A stretch of 64,000 bases of DNA from Datisca glomerata (Eukaryota > Streptophyta > Magnoliopsida > Cucurbitales > Datiscaceae). Shown in pieces: positions 23,497 to 34,657 of this stretch. The stretch is from NCBI GenBank assembly GCA_003255025.1, contig QANY01005285.1:261001-325000 (forward strand), in the 5' to 3' direction. The number at the start of each line of letters is the position of its first letter. The stretch's first letter is position 1. The position numbers and the translations under genes were made by a program. The notes beneath the pieces are model-generated. The model was not told where the DNA came from. It made no database searches and saw only the letters and a list, made by a program, of their open reading frames with translations.

Positions 23497-23772
23497 TCGC
23501 GGATTGAGCATATTAGCACTTAGTTGATGATTGTTGATCCTTTGACTAAGGGCATGCAAAAATTAAAATTCAAGGATCATGTAGAGAAAAGGGACTTGGT
23601 TTTAGTTTATAATTGTATTCATTTAGTTGATTAATGAAACTCTTATACATATTCATGTTTTCTCTATATGGGTCATTGGTAAGATATGTATCAATGTTGA
23701 TTGATGTTATTCAGAAATTTGGAAATTTATGCTATAAACTAAACTAGGATTAAATTATTTTTGTTCATTGCA
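23497..23772 (+). pseudogene. Copia RNase H tail and LTR-like sequence inside an intron
   Basis: Plus-strand residues RIEHIST, a stop, then LMIVDPLTKGMQKLKFKDHV match the end of copia pol (family form: DPLTKGL-x5-F-x-HV). The following 170 bases, up to the acceptor at 23773, resemble what follows pol in such elements. No other part of the element is nearby. It is a truncated insertion, or a 3' fragment left by deletion, in the intron before the AIM32-like exon. Confidence 0.7.
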
Positions 23773-23773
23773 G

Positions 23774-23857
23774 GTATGGCTATGTAACTCCAAAAGATGT
23801 TCCTGCATTGCTTGATCAACATATTGTAAAAGAAGAGATCATAGAAAGGATTTGGAG
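23774..23857 (+). pseudogene. Exon of a sucrase/ferredoxin-like (AIM32-like) gene
   Basis: Bounded by CAG| at 23773 and AG|GTTTGT at 23857. It reads YGYVTPKDVPALLDQHIVKE, then EIIERIWR, nearly the plant sucrase/ferredoxin-like consensus in which this exon lies between GHW and GQMG. Both intron phases fit that gene structure (a codon split before Tyr and one after the final Arg). These proteins carry a thioredoxin-like [2Fe-2S] domain; its Cys motifs lie in other exons, which I do not find. Most likely a gene fragment. Confidence 0.7.
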
Positions 23858-24329
23858 GTTTGTATATTGGTTTTGCATATAATACTTGCTTGATTTGTCA
23901 CTACCGGCATGCTTATTATCCATATGTTGTGCACTTGATTTGTCACTGCCGGCATGCTTAAATTTGCCTTATTTGTGGTCTACTTGGATTCTAATTCGGG
24001 ATCTTGTTATTTATCTATACGGAGATTACAGATCCGAGATGTAAAACACATTGCAACACGATCTTGAGGGCACCAACGATGCAACTAAAATAAACATTAA
24101 AAAGTACCAGGATTAATGGTCATTGAAGAAGCGTCTAGACAAATATCGTTCAGCAAAGGAAGCAATTCTTGGTCCATTCTTCAGCGACTTAATAGTCAAA
24201 GAAGTGGATTGAGTTTAGAATAGAAAGGATTTGTGACAAAAAGAATATGTATATGCAGTGATACCAATGAATGATATGCTTATTTTTTGGTAACGAGTTG
24301 TTGTTTCATAAAGATTTACAAAGAGATTA
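23858..24329. other. Non-coding stretch with a 26-bp direct repeat
   Basis: The motif CTTGATTTGTCACTACCGGC and its continuation recur about 45 bases apart (about 23889 and 23934) with one substitution. The next exons of the AIM32-like gene are not found. Nothing else recognised. Confidence 0.5.
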
Positions 24330-25135
24330 ATATGTGAAAATGATAAAGTATATAAAAATTTACATAAGGATTTATAATAAAGATCTACAATGAGATTAGG
24401 GTTGAGAATTGACCAAGTGCAAAAATGACTAAGGGTGTAAAAATGACTAAGTGTATAAAAATAGTAAAGTGCATCAAAGCACTTGTGTGAAAAGGGCTAC
24501 CGTGTGAAAATGATTAAGTACGTGAAAATAGTTAAGTTTCATCAAAACATATACGTGAAAATAGAAAAGTGGAGAATGAAAATATGACAGTGTATAAAAT
24601 AGTTAAGTTGTGGTATGATCAAGTCACGTAAATGGCTACATATAAGCGACTAAGTGTATAAAAATGACTAAGTTTGTCAAAACAACTACACGAAAACGAC
24701 AAATATATGAAAATATGTGAAAAAGGTAAAGTGTGTGAATATAGTTAAGTCCATTAAATTTCTAAATGAATGAAAATTGCTAAGTGTATGAAAGTTGCTA
24801 GTGTATGTAGCTAAGTTATAAAAATGTCTAAGTGCATGAAAATATGACTAAGTTATAAAAATGATAAAGTGTGAGAAATTTACTATGTAAATGAAAATTG
24901 CGAGTGAAAATAACCAAGTGTTTGAAAATAAATAAGTGCGTGAAAATTGCTAAATGTGTGGAAATGGCTAAATGTATGAAAATAGTTAAATTGATTAAGT
25001 GTATAAAAATTACTAAATATGTATAGTGGTTAAATGTTTAAAAATGACCAAGTGTACGATTAAGTAACAAAAAAGGTACATAAAAGTGGAAAGAGTTAAT
25101 AAATTACTCAGTATATATGGCTAAAATGTAAAAAT
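24330..25135. repeat. Degenerate minisatellite A, unit about 18 bp
   Basis: Some forty diverged copies of a unit close to AAGTGTATGAAAATGACT, with frequent variants (AAGTGTGTGAAAAT, AAGTGCATGAAAAT, ATTGCTAAGTG). No ORF survives. Boundaries are approximate. Confidence 0.8.
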
Positions 25136-25139
25136 GGCC

Positions 25140-25280
25140 AAGACTAGAGATAAACCGCCGGTATTGAACCAACAACCGCTAGTATAGAAATAAAACTGCC
25201 AGTAAAGACTACAAAATCGCCGTAATAGATACTAAAACTTGCCCCTAAACATACAAAACCGCCGTATAGAGATAACTGAG
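25140..25280. repeat. Minisatellite B, first block
   Basis: About four to five diverged copies of an AAAACCGCCGGTATAGAGA-like unit, roughly 30 bp apart. A second block of the same family is at 26838-26955. Confidence 0.7.
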
Positions 25281-25344
25281 AAAATGGCGATTATACCCTA
25301 ATCACTACCTGCAAGTTGTAAACGCGTTTTATCCATCATGATTC

Positions 25345-26135
25345 GTCATGAGCTCATGGCGATTCACCATTATCATATGGCGATTCGCCATATACAAATA
25401 TGAGGAACAAGTTTTTGTTTCAATTTTAGGGTTAATTTTGATACCAAAATTAGGTTAGATTTAAAAACATATATTTATATGTTTATAAATTAAAACGTAA
25501 ATGGGTTATTTTTTAAATTTTATGGGGTTATAATTTAATTTCAAACTTTTAGCAGATATGTCTGATTTAACAGTAGAATCTGATCTTGAGGGTAATATGT
25601 GTTAGTCAAATGGATAAATAAGATTACCGACCATCATAACATCACGTTCTATGATTATATATAGTGAAAAACCGTCTCGTACGGTACTTGTCACAAAATC
25701 ACAACAACATTATCAATGACAACTTTTATCGAGTTTATGAAAAAGTATTCAATTGCTTCGGGAATTCTTACTTAATCCAATCTAATTTCATATAATAAGT
25801 GAATATCGTGAATAGAGAGAATGAGTTTTTTATTTTATTTTTATCGGTGATTTACCCGGTGTACACTAATTAATTAAAAAATAATAATTTTAGGGTTTAT
25901 TGTGAAGATGGGCGATTAGAGCCATTTAAATTGTGAGTAGGGCCATTTTGTTGGCATTTAGGGACCACTATGGCGATCGCCTTTTCAGGTATGGCGATTA
26001 GAAAGTGTAATGGCGAATGAAGCCATTTGAATGACGCTTGGTCATGAAGATGCGATTAGCACCTTCAGGATGACGATTAGGGGCATTTGAGTGGCGATTG
26101 GAACATGATGAGTGGCGATTGCAATTTTGGGGATT
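25345..26135. repeat. Minisatellite C: ATGGCGATT-rich blocks
   Basis: Copies of ATGGCGATT(A/C)G spaced 20-30 bp occur in 25345-25400 and again in 25905-26130, some in inverted form (GGCGATTCGCC), separated by AT-rich sequence. The minus-strand reading of this block (RHSNAPNRHPEGANR) is only the repeat. Confidence 0.7.
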
Positions 26136-26837
26136 CAATGAATTTGTAGGAGTACAACTAATACTTGAGGTGTTCACCAAAATTTAAAAATTAATTTTTT
26201 TTCGAAGTGTTATTTTAAAATATAGTGGAGTTCACCATAAATCTAAAGGTGTTCACCTCCAACCATGGGGATTATATATATTCATTAAATAGTGAAAATA
26301 ATGAATCGGTAAATGTAAGACAAAATAGTATGTAAAATGATAAATGTAAGACATAACTATATGAAAGAGAGAAATTGATCTAGAATATAGATCAATATAT
26401 AATTGTATTACATATGTATTGATCTCGATTCTATACATGAACTGAGATTTATGGTTATACATGTTCGTTAAATAGTACAAAATTATCTTACTTGATACTT
26501 GTCATAAAAGCACAACAACATAATAAAGAATACGTTCTTAAGCGTTAATAAATAAGTGTTCAATTGTTTAAGCAATCCATTATTGAATTAAAATCTAATT
26601 TAAAATTTAAGTGACCATGCTTACTGTTTGCATTGAAAAATCGAGAATCTTGATAACTTTATTTGTGATTCATTAAATATTCCCTGATCAATTTTAAAAA
26701 ATCGAATTTGTTGAAAAACTCCTGTAAAAAAGTTCTAAAAATCATTGTATTGATGCAAAACCGCAGAAAAAGCAACAACCNNNNNNNNNNNNNNNNNNNN
26801 NNNNNNNNNNNNNNNCCCCCCCCCCCCAAATGAAAAA
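26136..26837. other. AT-rich spacer with a 35-base assembly gap
   Basis: No coding signal. Undetermined bases fill 26781-26815 and are followed by a C run. The GTTCACC motif of minisatellite D appears singly at about 26170, 26228 and 26248. Confidence 0.7.
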
Positions 26838-26955
26838 ATGTTAAGCACCGCCAATATATTGGGACCAAAACCACCGTTATAGGGTAGAAAACCGTCGGGA
26901 TAGAGCATAAAAATGCCGGTAAAATGTTCTAAAATCACCGATATAAAGCGATCGA
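26838..26955. repeat. Minisatellite B, second block
   Basis: Copies resembling CACCGCCAATATATTGG, AAACCACCGTTATAGGG, AAACCGTCGGGATAGAG and AATGCCGGTAAAATG. Same family as 25140-25280. Confidence 0.7.
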
Positions 26956-26957
26956 AA

Positions 26958-27290
26958 ATATACAGAGGTTCATAAAAAATGTACATGGGTTCATAAAAAA
27001 ACGTACAAGGGTCCACCAAGTATGTACCAGGGTTCACCAAATATGTATTGGAGTTCACCAAATATGTACAAAATTAATAATTCTTGGAGGTGTTCAGCAA
27101 ATATGTACTGAGATTCACTAAATATGTAGTGATATTCACCAAATACGTACAAAGTAATAATTTTTTAGAGGTTTACCAAATATGTACTGGGGTTCACCAA
27201 ATATATATTGAGATTCATCAAATATGTACTGGAGTTCACTAAATATATACATGAGTTTACTAAATATGTACTGGGGGTTCACTAATACAA
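26958..27290. repeat. Minisatellite D, unit about 20 bp
   Basis: About fifteen copies of GGGTTCACCAAATATGTACT with drift, grading at its start into GGTTCATAAAAAATGTACA forms. Two copies are followed by the same ACAAA(A)TTAATAATT-type interruption, suggesting a higher-order unit. Confidence 0.85.
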
Positions 27291-28429
27291 TATATTAAGA
27301 AACGTGTTTAGCAATTTTGATATATACAATTACATTTTGATCATGTACTTTAAATATTTATAATGTAGTTTTATGCAAAATTTTGCCATTTATATATATT
27401 ATATTACAAACAGAATTATTAATTTTATTTTAAGTAATTACTATAGTTTATTCTATCTTCAAAAAGGGAAGAACAATTTACTGATAACACATTCCTAATG
27501 GGAATTTTTCATCCCTGCCACATGTCTCTTTAAATATGGAAGAAGGTAGGAATGAGGTGGACATGTGGAGGTGGAAACGTGAATTTGTCAAATCAACTCT
27601 TCACGAATGATCGAGTTTCTCGAACTCTTAAAAATGATTCAATGTTTGAATCATCAGATCTTATATGACTAGTCTCCAACACAAGGTGGACGAAGATGTG
27701 AGCGTTTAATAAAAAAGGATGGATCACAGACTCATTTTTCATATTCCACTAAATCTTAATACATGATTAAATGGAATAAGAAAATGAGAACTCTACCCAA
27801 CATTTCTCTCAATGGACGAGAAACTGAAGCGCCATAACAATATTTTCTCTCAAAATTTCAAAATATTTTTCATGAGAGAGTTGTAGAAAATTATTTATCT
27901 TAATCTAGGATCAATATTCATTATCTCATCTTTTTACAACATCGATATTTATCTTAAAAGTAGGAGATCAGAATTAGATCGATTTAATTTAAAATTAAAC
28001 AACCATTATGAACTTGAAATTACACTTTTGAAATGATAAATATTAATTACTCAAAAAATTAAATAGTCTATTGATATAATCATTACATATAGTTCAATCC
28101 GCCATAAATAGTTCATAATTAAACCTAGGTAAATAACTTGTTAAACTTTCCAATTACTTTTTTCTTCTTGAGTTCCGTTGATTTTCTAATATTGATAAAT
28201 TTATAATATTATCATAAATTTGAGCAATCATATCATTAAGGACATAAATCAATATTCATGGAAACTATTTATTTGACTGAAGAATGATTTTCATCTTATA
28301 AGTTAACATTTCCAGCTATATTTACTTCACTATACTTCTAAGATACAATGAATTGAGTTCAATGAATAGTGTTATAAACAAGATTTTGTTAATTAATTTG
28401 ACAAGAGATCTTGCTCTGCCATGCTATTT
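27291..28429. other. Non-coding stretch
   Basis: AT-rich with no recognised coding sequence or terminal repeats. It leads into the Cop-4 LTR fragment. Confidence 0.6.
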
Positions 28430-28575
28430 TGTTAAGATTATGCCCTAAAATAACTTGAATTCTATTATATTTATCGAGACATTTAATTCTGATTCATAAT
28501 AAATAATTTATTTGTATATTATGTGCAATATATTCTTGTAAAATGTTCACAAACATAATCGTACTTGGTTTATGA
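28430..28575 (+). repeat. Cop-4-type LTR, first 146 bases
   Basis: It starts TGTTAAGATTATGCCCTAAA and follows the Cop-4 3' LTR at 51162 for about 146 bases (shared ATTATATTTAT, ATTATG-GCAATA and TTGTAAAAT blocks, ending near CATAAT-GTACTTG). It is then cut by the Cop-5 LTR. It is either the Cop-4 5' LTR or a separate copy. Confidence 0.75.
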
Positions 28576-29509
28576 TGCTGGTCATCGCGACGCGTACGCG
28601 GCAGAAGCGAGTGGCCATTTAAAAAAAATAAACTTTTAATAAAGATCAAATATTTTAATAAAACAAAATTTGCGCAACGCCACGATAACTACATAAAAAC
28701 TTTTTATTGAATTTTTTTTCAATCAGTCGCGATCCATTATATATTTACATATTAAATCTACAACATACAAGGTTATGAATCATATACTTCTTGCAGTCTT
28801 AATGAACTGTTCTTGCTAAACTGATCGATCTTCCGTCTCATGAAACCGTTCCAACGATCAGTAGACTCCGAGATCCACACCAAGATCTTTTAAGTCAATC
28901 GACGCATTAGGACGTGTTTGGGCAATTGGAATATTATAAGACACTTTTTCTGTCTCTAGATGTTCTCAACACATGAGATTTAGAAATAGCGATAGGAACT
29001 TTTGTGAAACGATTTTCTAAAAGAACGTGATGCTTTTTTTAGGAGTTTGATTAACTATTAATCGTAGAGAAAAATCACTCTGAGAAATTGTGTTCACAAC
29101 TCAATTCTCTGATTGATCAACTAATCAAATATGACACTATGTGTCATGTAACACTGCAGTGCCGCGTGGCATTGCAGTGTTACACGCCTATTGTTGTAGT
29201 GTCATGTTGCATTACAGCAATCCATGGTGATCTATGATTCTTAATCATTGATCGACACGTGATAATTACTGCAAATTAAATATATATATATGTTAATTAA
29301 AAAATATCTATATATTAGGTAATTCAAAATTCAAATATTTGATTATCCCTATCAACAAAATTATCTGTTATTTCATAAATAACAGATTTCATTGATTCAA
29401 ATTATCATCGAATAATAATTTAATTATCTAATCTCACAAATTAGATATTTTATCCCACTTATCGATAATTACAAATATAATCCATAATTATTTATATATA
29501 TAATTTCCA

Positions 29510-29551
<42 letters not shown>

Positions 29552-30659
29552 CAATTAATTAACCATGCATAATTATATCATGATTATGTACTTTCCCGAG
29601 AATAAAAATTCTTTTACAAGTCATTGCTTTTTCAAGTCTTGAAATATTCACACCATAGACTACGTAGTATAGATGTGACTTGGGGACAATAAACCTATAA
29701 TCCTAAGCTAAAATAAACTAGATTATTAATTAAATTTTTAATTAAATAATCTTATTTTTTAATTTCATTATTACAGCACTATAAGTATGAAATTGAACTC
29801 TTAGTGATTATAGAATGTATTTATAGAGTATTCTCATGTAGTCCACTGATATAATGAATTCATGTAGTTCTATACTCCAATTATTGGTTCGTAAATTATA
29901 ACTGATCAAAATTACTGTTTTGCCCATAGTATTACCTCTTGATCCTTAAGTACCATTAACCTACTAGTGAATGACTAATTTATAATCTTATTGTAAATTT
30001 GAGCCCAATAACCATTCAGTTTCAGAATTAACACATAAGGGACCAATATAAGATCCATTGGGAAAGTTTAGATTCCAAATCTTGTAAGATCGTGTTCTCA
30101 ACCATCCATATCACTGAATCACCAAAATAAAAGTCACTAGCCTGTTTTAAAATTAAACGTTAACGAGTGAATCAAAAGATCCAGTAGACATATATAAGAG
30201 TTCATGACTACTCAAAATTCAGTCTGATCTACATATGATCATCAAATTGATGTGTATTAAATATTTATTATAAACGACACGTTGATAAAAATATTAATTC
30301 ATATTGGTCCAATCGTTTATAATCGCATTATATAAAGTACATTCACTACGATGACTATCTATATCAATGATCTGGATCTAGATCACACGCATTCATAATG
30401 CTTAGTGAACCGTACTAACAACCATTCATTAAAGATTCCATACTTTAATATATTGCTGATAATTTTATTCTTTATCAATCATCTTAATCCTCTCATACTA
30501 ATACAAGATCATAGTCTCATTAATGAATGTGACATTTTCATATATTTATATAAATTAATCTATAATAATTTAAAAGAACAATTATAAGAAAAATGTAATC
30601 CTCATTAAATTTCATATCAAAACGTCAATACACATGCTTTAAGGACATAACTCTTAACA
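28576..30659 (-). repeat. Cop-5 3' LTR
   Basis: Plus-strand TGCTGGTCATCGCG to CATAACTCTTAACA, 2.08 kb. The same sequence blocks in the same order make up the 5' LTR and the Cop-5b LTRs. The junction with the purine tract at 30660 fixes the inner end. A TA microsatellite lies at 29516-29547. Confidence 0.9.
29148..29216. promoter_or_regulatory. Hairpin cluster in the Cop-5 LTR
   Basis: Arms GTAACACTGCAGTGCC (29148-29163) and GGCATTGCAGTGTTAC (29168-29183) pair at 15 of 16 positions, followed by a second imperfect palindrome around TGTAGTGTCATGTTGCATTA. In sister copies the same block has a CACGTG centre (GTGCCACGTGGCAC at about 47558-47571). CACGTG is the plant G-box core, so a U3 regulatory role is possible, but this is inference. 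Confidence 0.55.
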
Positions 30660-30675
30660 AACGCTCACTTTCCCT
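30660..30675 (-). other. Purine-rich tract of Cop-5
   Basis: Minus-strand AGGGAAAGTGAGCGTT directly adjoins the LTR start TGTTAAGAG. This is the expected plus-strand primer site. Confidence 0.85.
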
Positions 30676-31070
30676 AAAGAAAATGTGACATCTCTCTTAA
30701 TTTCATGTTACGCACGTGACCCTCAAATGACTTCACAGGAAGTATCTTTGTAAAAGGATCAATAAGTTTTTGTTCTAACGCAATCTTCATAATAGTCACA
30801 TCCCATCGATGCACGATCTATCTTAAAAGATGATATTTCCTCTCTATAGTCTTGCCCCTCTTGTGAGTCATCGGTTCCTTAGATTTTGCTATCGCCCCAC
30901 TGTTGTCACAGTACATGATCAGTGGCTTGTCCATATCTAGAACTACTTCCAGATCTGTATAGAACTTTCCGAGTCATAATTCTTCTTTCGCAGCTTCACA
31001 AGCCGCTATATATCGAGTGTCCCAAACCTGGATATTATTGATAATGACTGAAAATTTCTACTGCATCATA
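30676..31070 (-). pseudogene. Cop-5 RNase H
   Basis: Right to left: RYIAACEAAKEE, KFYTDLEVV, MDKPLIMYCDNSGAIAKSKE, KYHLL, then the pol end DPFTKILPVKSFEGH and MSHF. The family enzyme removes RNA from the RNA:DNA hybrid. The first part of the domain (VVW-SIKQ and the Asp/Glu residues before it) is missing: RT-like text at 31060 passes straight to RYIAACEA, so a deletion of about 60 residues is likely. Isolated stops remain. Confidence 0.8.
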
Positions 31071-31915
31071 GATGTCAGGTCTCGTACAAAACATGACATA
31101 CATGAGACCTCCAACTGCTGAATCATATGGAACCTTCCTCATATCCTCTTCCTCTTGAGGTGTCTAAGGACATTATTCCTTGGAGAGAACAATTTCATAT
31201 CTGGTCGGTAGTTGACCTTTCTTAGAATTCTCCATAGAGAATCTCTCCAGCACCTTATCAATATAAGATGCCTGAGAAAATGCCAAGAGCTTGTTCTTTC
31301 TATCTTTTAGGATTTGGATGCCTAGAACATAGATCGCATCTCCCAAATCTTTCATTTGTAATTTCTCAGCTAACCACTTCTTTACCTTTGATAAAGTTTC
31401 TACATCATTCCCAATCAGTAAAATATCATCAACATAAAGAAAACCATTATCTTATTTTTGATGTATTTATAAACACAGGCTTCATCAACATTTTACTTGA
31501 AATCATAAGACTTTATAATCTCAGCAAAGGTAAGATTCCAAGATCTAAATGCTTTCTTTAATCCATAAATGAATTTAGGCAATTTGCATACTTTTTGACA
31601 CTGCCCCTATTGTACGAACCTTTTTGGTTGCATCATATAGATGCTTTCTTCAAGAGAACCATTTAGAAAAGCTGTCTGGACGTCCGTTTTCCATATCTCG
31701 TAGTCAAAACTAGTGGCTATAGACAAAAGGATGTGAATGGATTTGAGCATGACCACATGGGAGAATGTCTCTTCATAATCGACTCCATCCCTTTGTGTAT
31801 AGTCATTGGCTACTAACCATTCCTTGAAAGTCTATACTTTCCAATCTGCACATCTTTTCTTCTTGAAGATCCATTTACAGCCAATGGGCCTGACATCTTC
31901 AGGTTGTATTTGCTA
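31071..31915 (-). pseudogene. Cop-5 reverse transcriptase
   Basis: Starts near 31900 with QPEDVRPIGCKWIFKKK, then a well-kept stretch GVDYEETFSHVVMLKSIH and TDVQTAFLNGSLEES (first catalytic Asp). The catalytic box YVDD is intact (31425-31436, in GFLYVDDILLIGNDVE). The C-terminal piece MKDLGDAIYVLGIQI runs to 31173. Upstream codons are lost to the telomere-repeat insert. Despite the intact YVDD, frame breaks make the whole inactive. Confidence 0.85.
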
Positions 31916-32897
31916 CCAGTATGAATATGTAATAAATATATTCGACCAAAAAAAATTTAAGTAACAAACAAGGTAGTAGTAATAAAGATGAATCAATATG
32001 GTTAAAACTAACTAGAGATTAAGATGACTAAAAAAGTAGTATGAGATAATATTTGCAAAACCCTAAACCCCAAAACCCTAAACCCTAAAATCCTAAACCC
32101 TAAATCTTAAACTTCAAAACCCTGAACCATAAACTCTAAACCCATAACCATAAACCCAAAACCCAAAACCATTAACTTTAAAGTTGTTATACCATAAAAC
32201 CCTAAACCCTAAAACCATAACCCTAAATCCCAAATCCTAAAACCTAAACCCTAAACTACCCTAAACCCTAATCCCAAAAAACCCTAAACCCAAACATCCT
32301 AAACCCTAACCCTAAAACCCTAAACTCTCAAACTTGAAAACCCTAAATCCTAAAACCTGAAACCCTAAAAAACACTAAACCTTAAACCCTAAACATAAAA
32401 CCAAAACCCTAAATTAGAAACCCTAAACCCTAAGTTCAAAGAAGCAAGATCTATTCTTAGGGGGTGTTGTCTGATTTATGTATAAGCTAGTGTACATATC
32501 AATCACAAGTAATAAAGTAGTATGTGAGTGTCAATCTCCACAAGGACTAGTATGAATATATAATAAATATATTGAACCAAAAATGATTTAACTTGCAAAT
32601 AGGGAAGTAGTAATAATTATGAAACAATATGGTTAGCAAACTAACTTATTATCACTAAAATATTCAATGGTTACAAACCTAAAACCCTAAACCCTAACAC
32701 CCTAACCCCAAAACCATATGGTGAGAACTAACTAAAGATGACTTATAAAGTAGTATGAGATAATATTTGCAAAGTAGCAAACCCTAAAACACTAAAACCC
32801 AAAACCAAAACCCTAAAACCCTAACCCCAAAACCATAAAACCCTAACCCCAAAACGATAAACCTTAAAAACCCTAAAGTTTAAAAGATTAAACCGTA
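31915..32897. repeat. Telomere-repeat-bearing insert in Cop-5 pol
   Basis: About 1 kb separating the integrase end (SHKNQKVV) from the RT start (QPEDVRP). It holds two blocks of degenerate CCCTAAA repeats: about 32058-32434, and a looser second block, 32676-32716 plus 32780-32880. Each is preceded by the same approximately 140-base non-repeat module (starting AGTATGAATAT-TAATAAATATATT and ending GTATGAGATAATATTTGCAAA). The plant telomere unit is TTTAGGG/CCCTAAA; here copies vary in the A and C counts. No coding sequence. Confidence 0.85.
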
Positions 32898-33640
32898 CAA
32901 CCTTTTGATTCTTGTGACTATAAAAGTATCAACCTCTAGTCTCTGGAGTATAACCGACAAATATGAATACCTCAGACCTTAAGTCTAACTTTCCGGTCTT
33001 GGGTCTAAGAACGTGAGTTGGACACCCCCATAGATAGAAATGACGCAAAATAGGTTTGGAACTATTTCATAACTCTAAAGGCATCTTGTTTACAGTGATG
33101 AGTAGTTTAACATCGACCTAACAATATCAATTAAGGTTTGGTTTCTCCTTTCTGCAACATTATTTTGCTGTGATATTCTAGGTGTTGTGAGTTCAGACAA
33201 GTTTCCAATGATTTACCTAACTACTTTTCTGCTTCAGCCTTGCAGTCTTTAAACTTTCTAAAAATTTCAGACTTTCTATGCATTAGGTAATTATAACCAT
33301 GTCTTAAGTAGTCATCAATGAAAGCGACAAAATACTCATGCCCACCTCTAGCTTGAACATTGATCAGTCCACAGACATCACTATGTACTAGTTCAAGTAG
33401 TTCATCGGCTCTCTGACCCTTTCCCGTGAAAGGTATCCTGGTCATTTTACCCTCTAGACATGATTCACAAATAGGAAGAGTTCGAATTTTTAGTTCTCTC
33501 AAAGCACCATGCTTTGTTAACCCGTTTAACCTATCTTGATTAATATGTCCCAACCTAAGATGCCAAAGATATATGCTATCATCATCATGAAAAACTCTTT
33601 GTCGTTTGTTACTTTTAGGTTTTGCTATTGTAAATTATTT
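32898..33640 (-). pseudogene. Cop-5 integrase
   Basis: The HHCC module begins YLWHLRLGHINQDRLNGL near 33575 and ends LPICESCLEGKM. The core keeps HSDVCG (first catalytic Asp) and FVAFIDDYLRHGYNYLM. Then, after breaks, come PRISQQNNVAERRNQTLIDI near 33170 and the C-terminal part LDLRSEVFIFVGYTPETRG, a stop, YFYSHKNQKVV. The family enzyme inserts cDNA. The second catalytic Asp region near 33210 is degraded. Confidence 0.85.
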
Positions 33641-34020
33641 AGAATTATTTAATGCATGTTCAGCCGGTTTAAGCATATACAGTCCGTTTATAACTTTTGA
33701 ATGAAAAATATTGAATCCATTTTTTAAAATAATAAACTCTTATTAATAAAAGAAATTTCGAATAATTGTTCTTGCAAAAATGAAAGAGAAATCAAATTTC
33801 TCAAAAATCCAGAAATATAATAAACATCATTTAAAACTAAATAATTATACCCAAAATGTAAACGGGTTGTGCCTAATGTTTTAGCTGACACAAGCACACT
33901 ACTGTCAATTCTCAAAATGACCTCGCCATCAGCCAGCTTTCTTGACGAATCAAGCATCTAGAAAGAAGAACATACATGCTTAGTAGCTCCTGAATCAAGT
34001 ATCCAGGATGACAAATCATA
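33641..34020 (-). pseudogene. Cop-5 protease and linker
   Basis: The protease box WILDSGATKHVCSSF is intact (DSG at 33988-33996). It is followed, after a stop, by RKLADGEVILRIDSSVLVSA, LHFGYNYLVLNDVYYISGF and RNLISLSFL. In the family the aspartic protease cuts the Gag-Pol polyprotein. A nonsense codon directly after the DSG box separates it from the rest. Confidence 0.85.
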
Positions 34021-34079
34021 TTCCACTAAATAAGTTTCCAGAACAAGTAAATCATATTTACCTTTCTTTTTCAGTTCGG

Positions 34080-34654
34080 AGAGATACTTGTTACAATTTC
34101 TTTTCCAATGACCTTCAACCCTATAGTGGAAACATTGTCCCTTGGACTTAGTGTCTTTCTTGTTCTTCTTGGCTTTTGTGATGTCTTGGCTTTCTCCCTT
34201 TCTTGTTCTTACATTTTTCCCTTTCCATTGATCTTCTTCCTCTTGTTACTTTTAATAGTGGAAGAAGTCTTTTTCTTGACAACATTTGTCTCACCATCTT
34301 TGGTCATTCTAAAGTTGACTGACTCAAAAGTCTACAGTTCTTTCAATAGTTGGGTCATGTTAAATTATAACTTTTTCATAATATAGTTGGTTGTGAAAGT
34401 AGAAAAAGCTAATATGAGCGACTCAAGAATAATGCTAACTTGAGTCCGTTCATCAATGATTACCCCATGTACTTGTGCCTCATGCATTATGTTGATCATG
34501 TTCAAAACATTTTCACGCACAGAAGTACCCTTTCTCATCTTAGTTGTTATATATCTCTTAGTGGCCTCATGATGACTTTGATCAGACAGCTACCCAGACA
34601 TAGCCTGTAGAGATTCCATAATCTCATAGTCAGTTTTCATGCTTGGTTCTTAAA
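34080..34654 (-). pseudogene. Cop-5 gag, C-terminal two thirds
   Basis: Right to left: SMKTDYEIMESLQAMSG, ATKRYITTKMRKGTSV, NVLNMINIMHEAQVHG, ILESLILAFSTFTTNY, the basic stretch, then the knuckle CFHYRVEGHWKRNC (34093-34134). The second Cys of the knuckle is Tyr, as in Cop-1. The N-terminal third lies at 41202-41440, on the other side of the CACTA element; the two halves join in order across the 3-bp target site. Confidence 0.85.
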
Positions 34655-34657
34655 ATA

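Noticed and set aside
26659..27061. Two minus ORFs spanning undetermined bases
   Set aside because: They run across the N gap and through minisatellites B and D; the frames are arbitrary.
31268..31561. 97-codon plus-strand ORF
   Set aside because: Antisense to the Cop-5 reverse transcriptase around its YVDD box.
32058..32434. A chromosome end (true telomere)
   Set aside because: Repeats are degenerate, short and embedded in a retrotransposon, with sequence continuing 31 kb on both sides.
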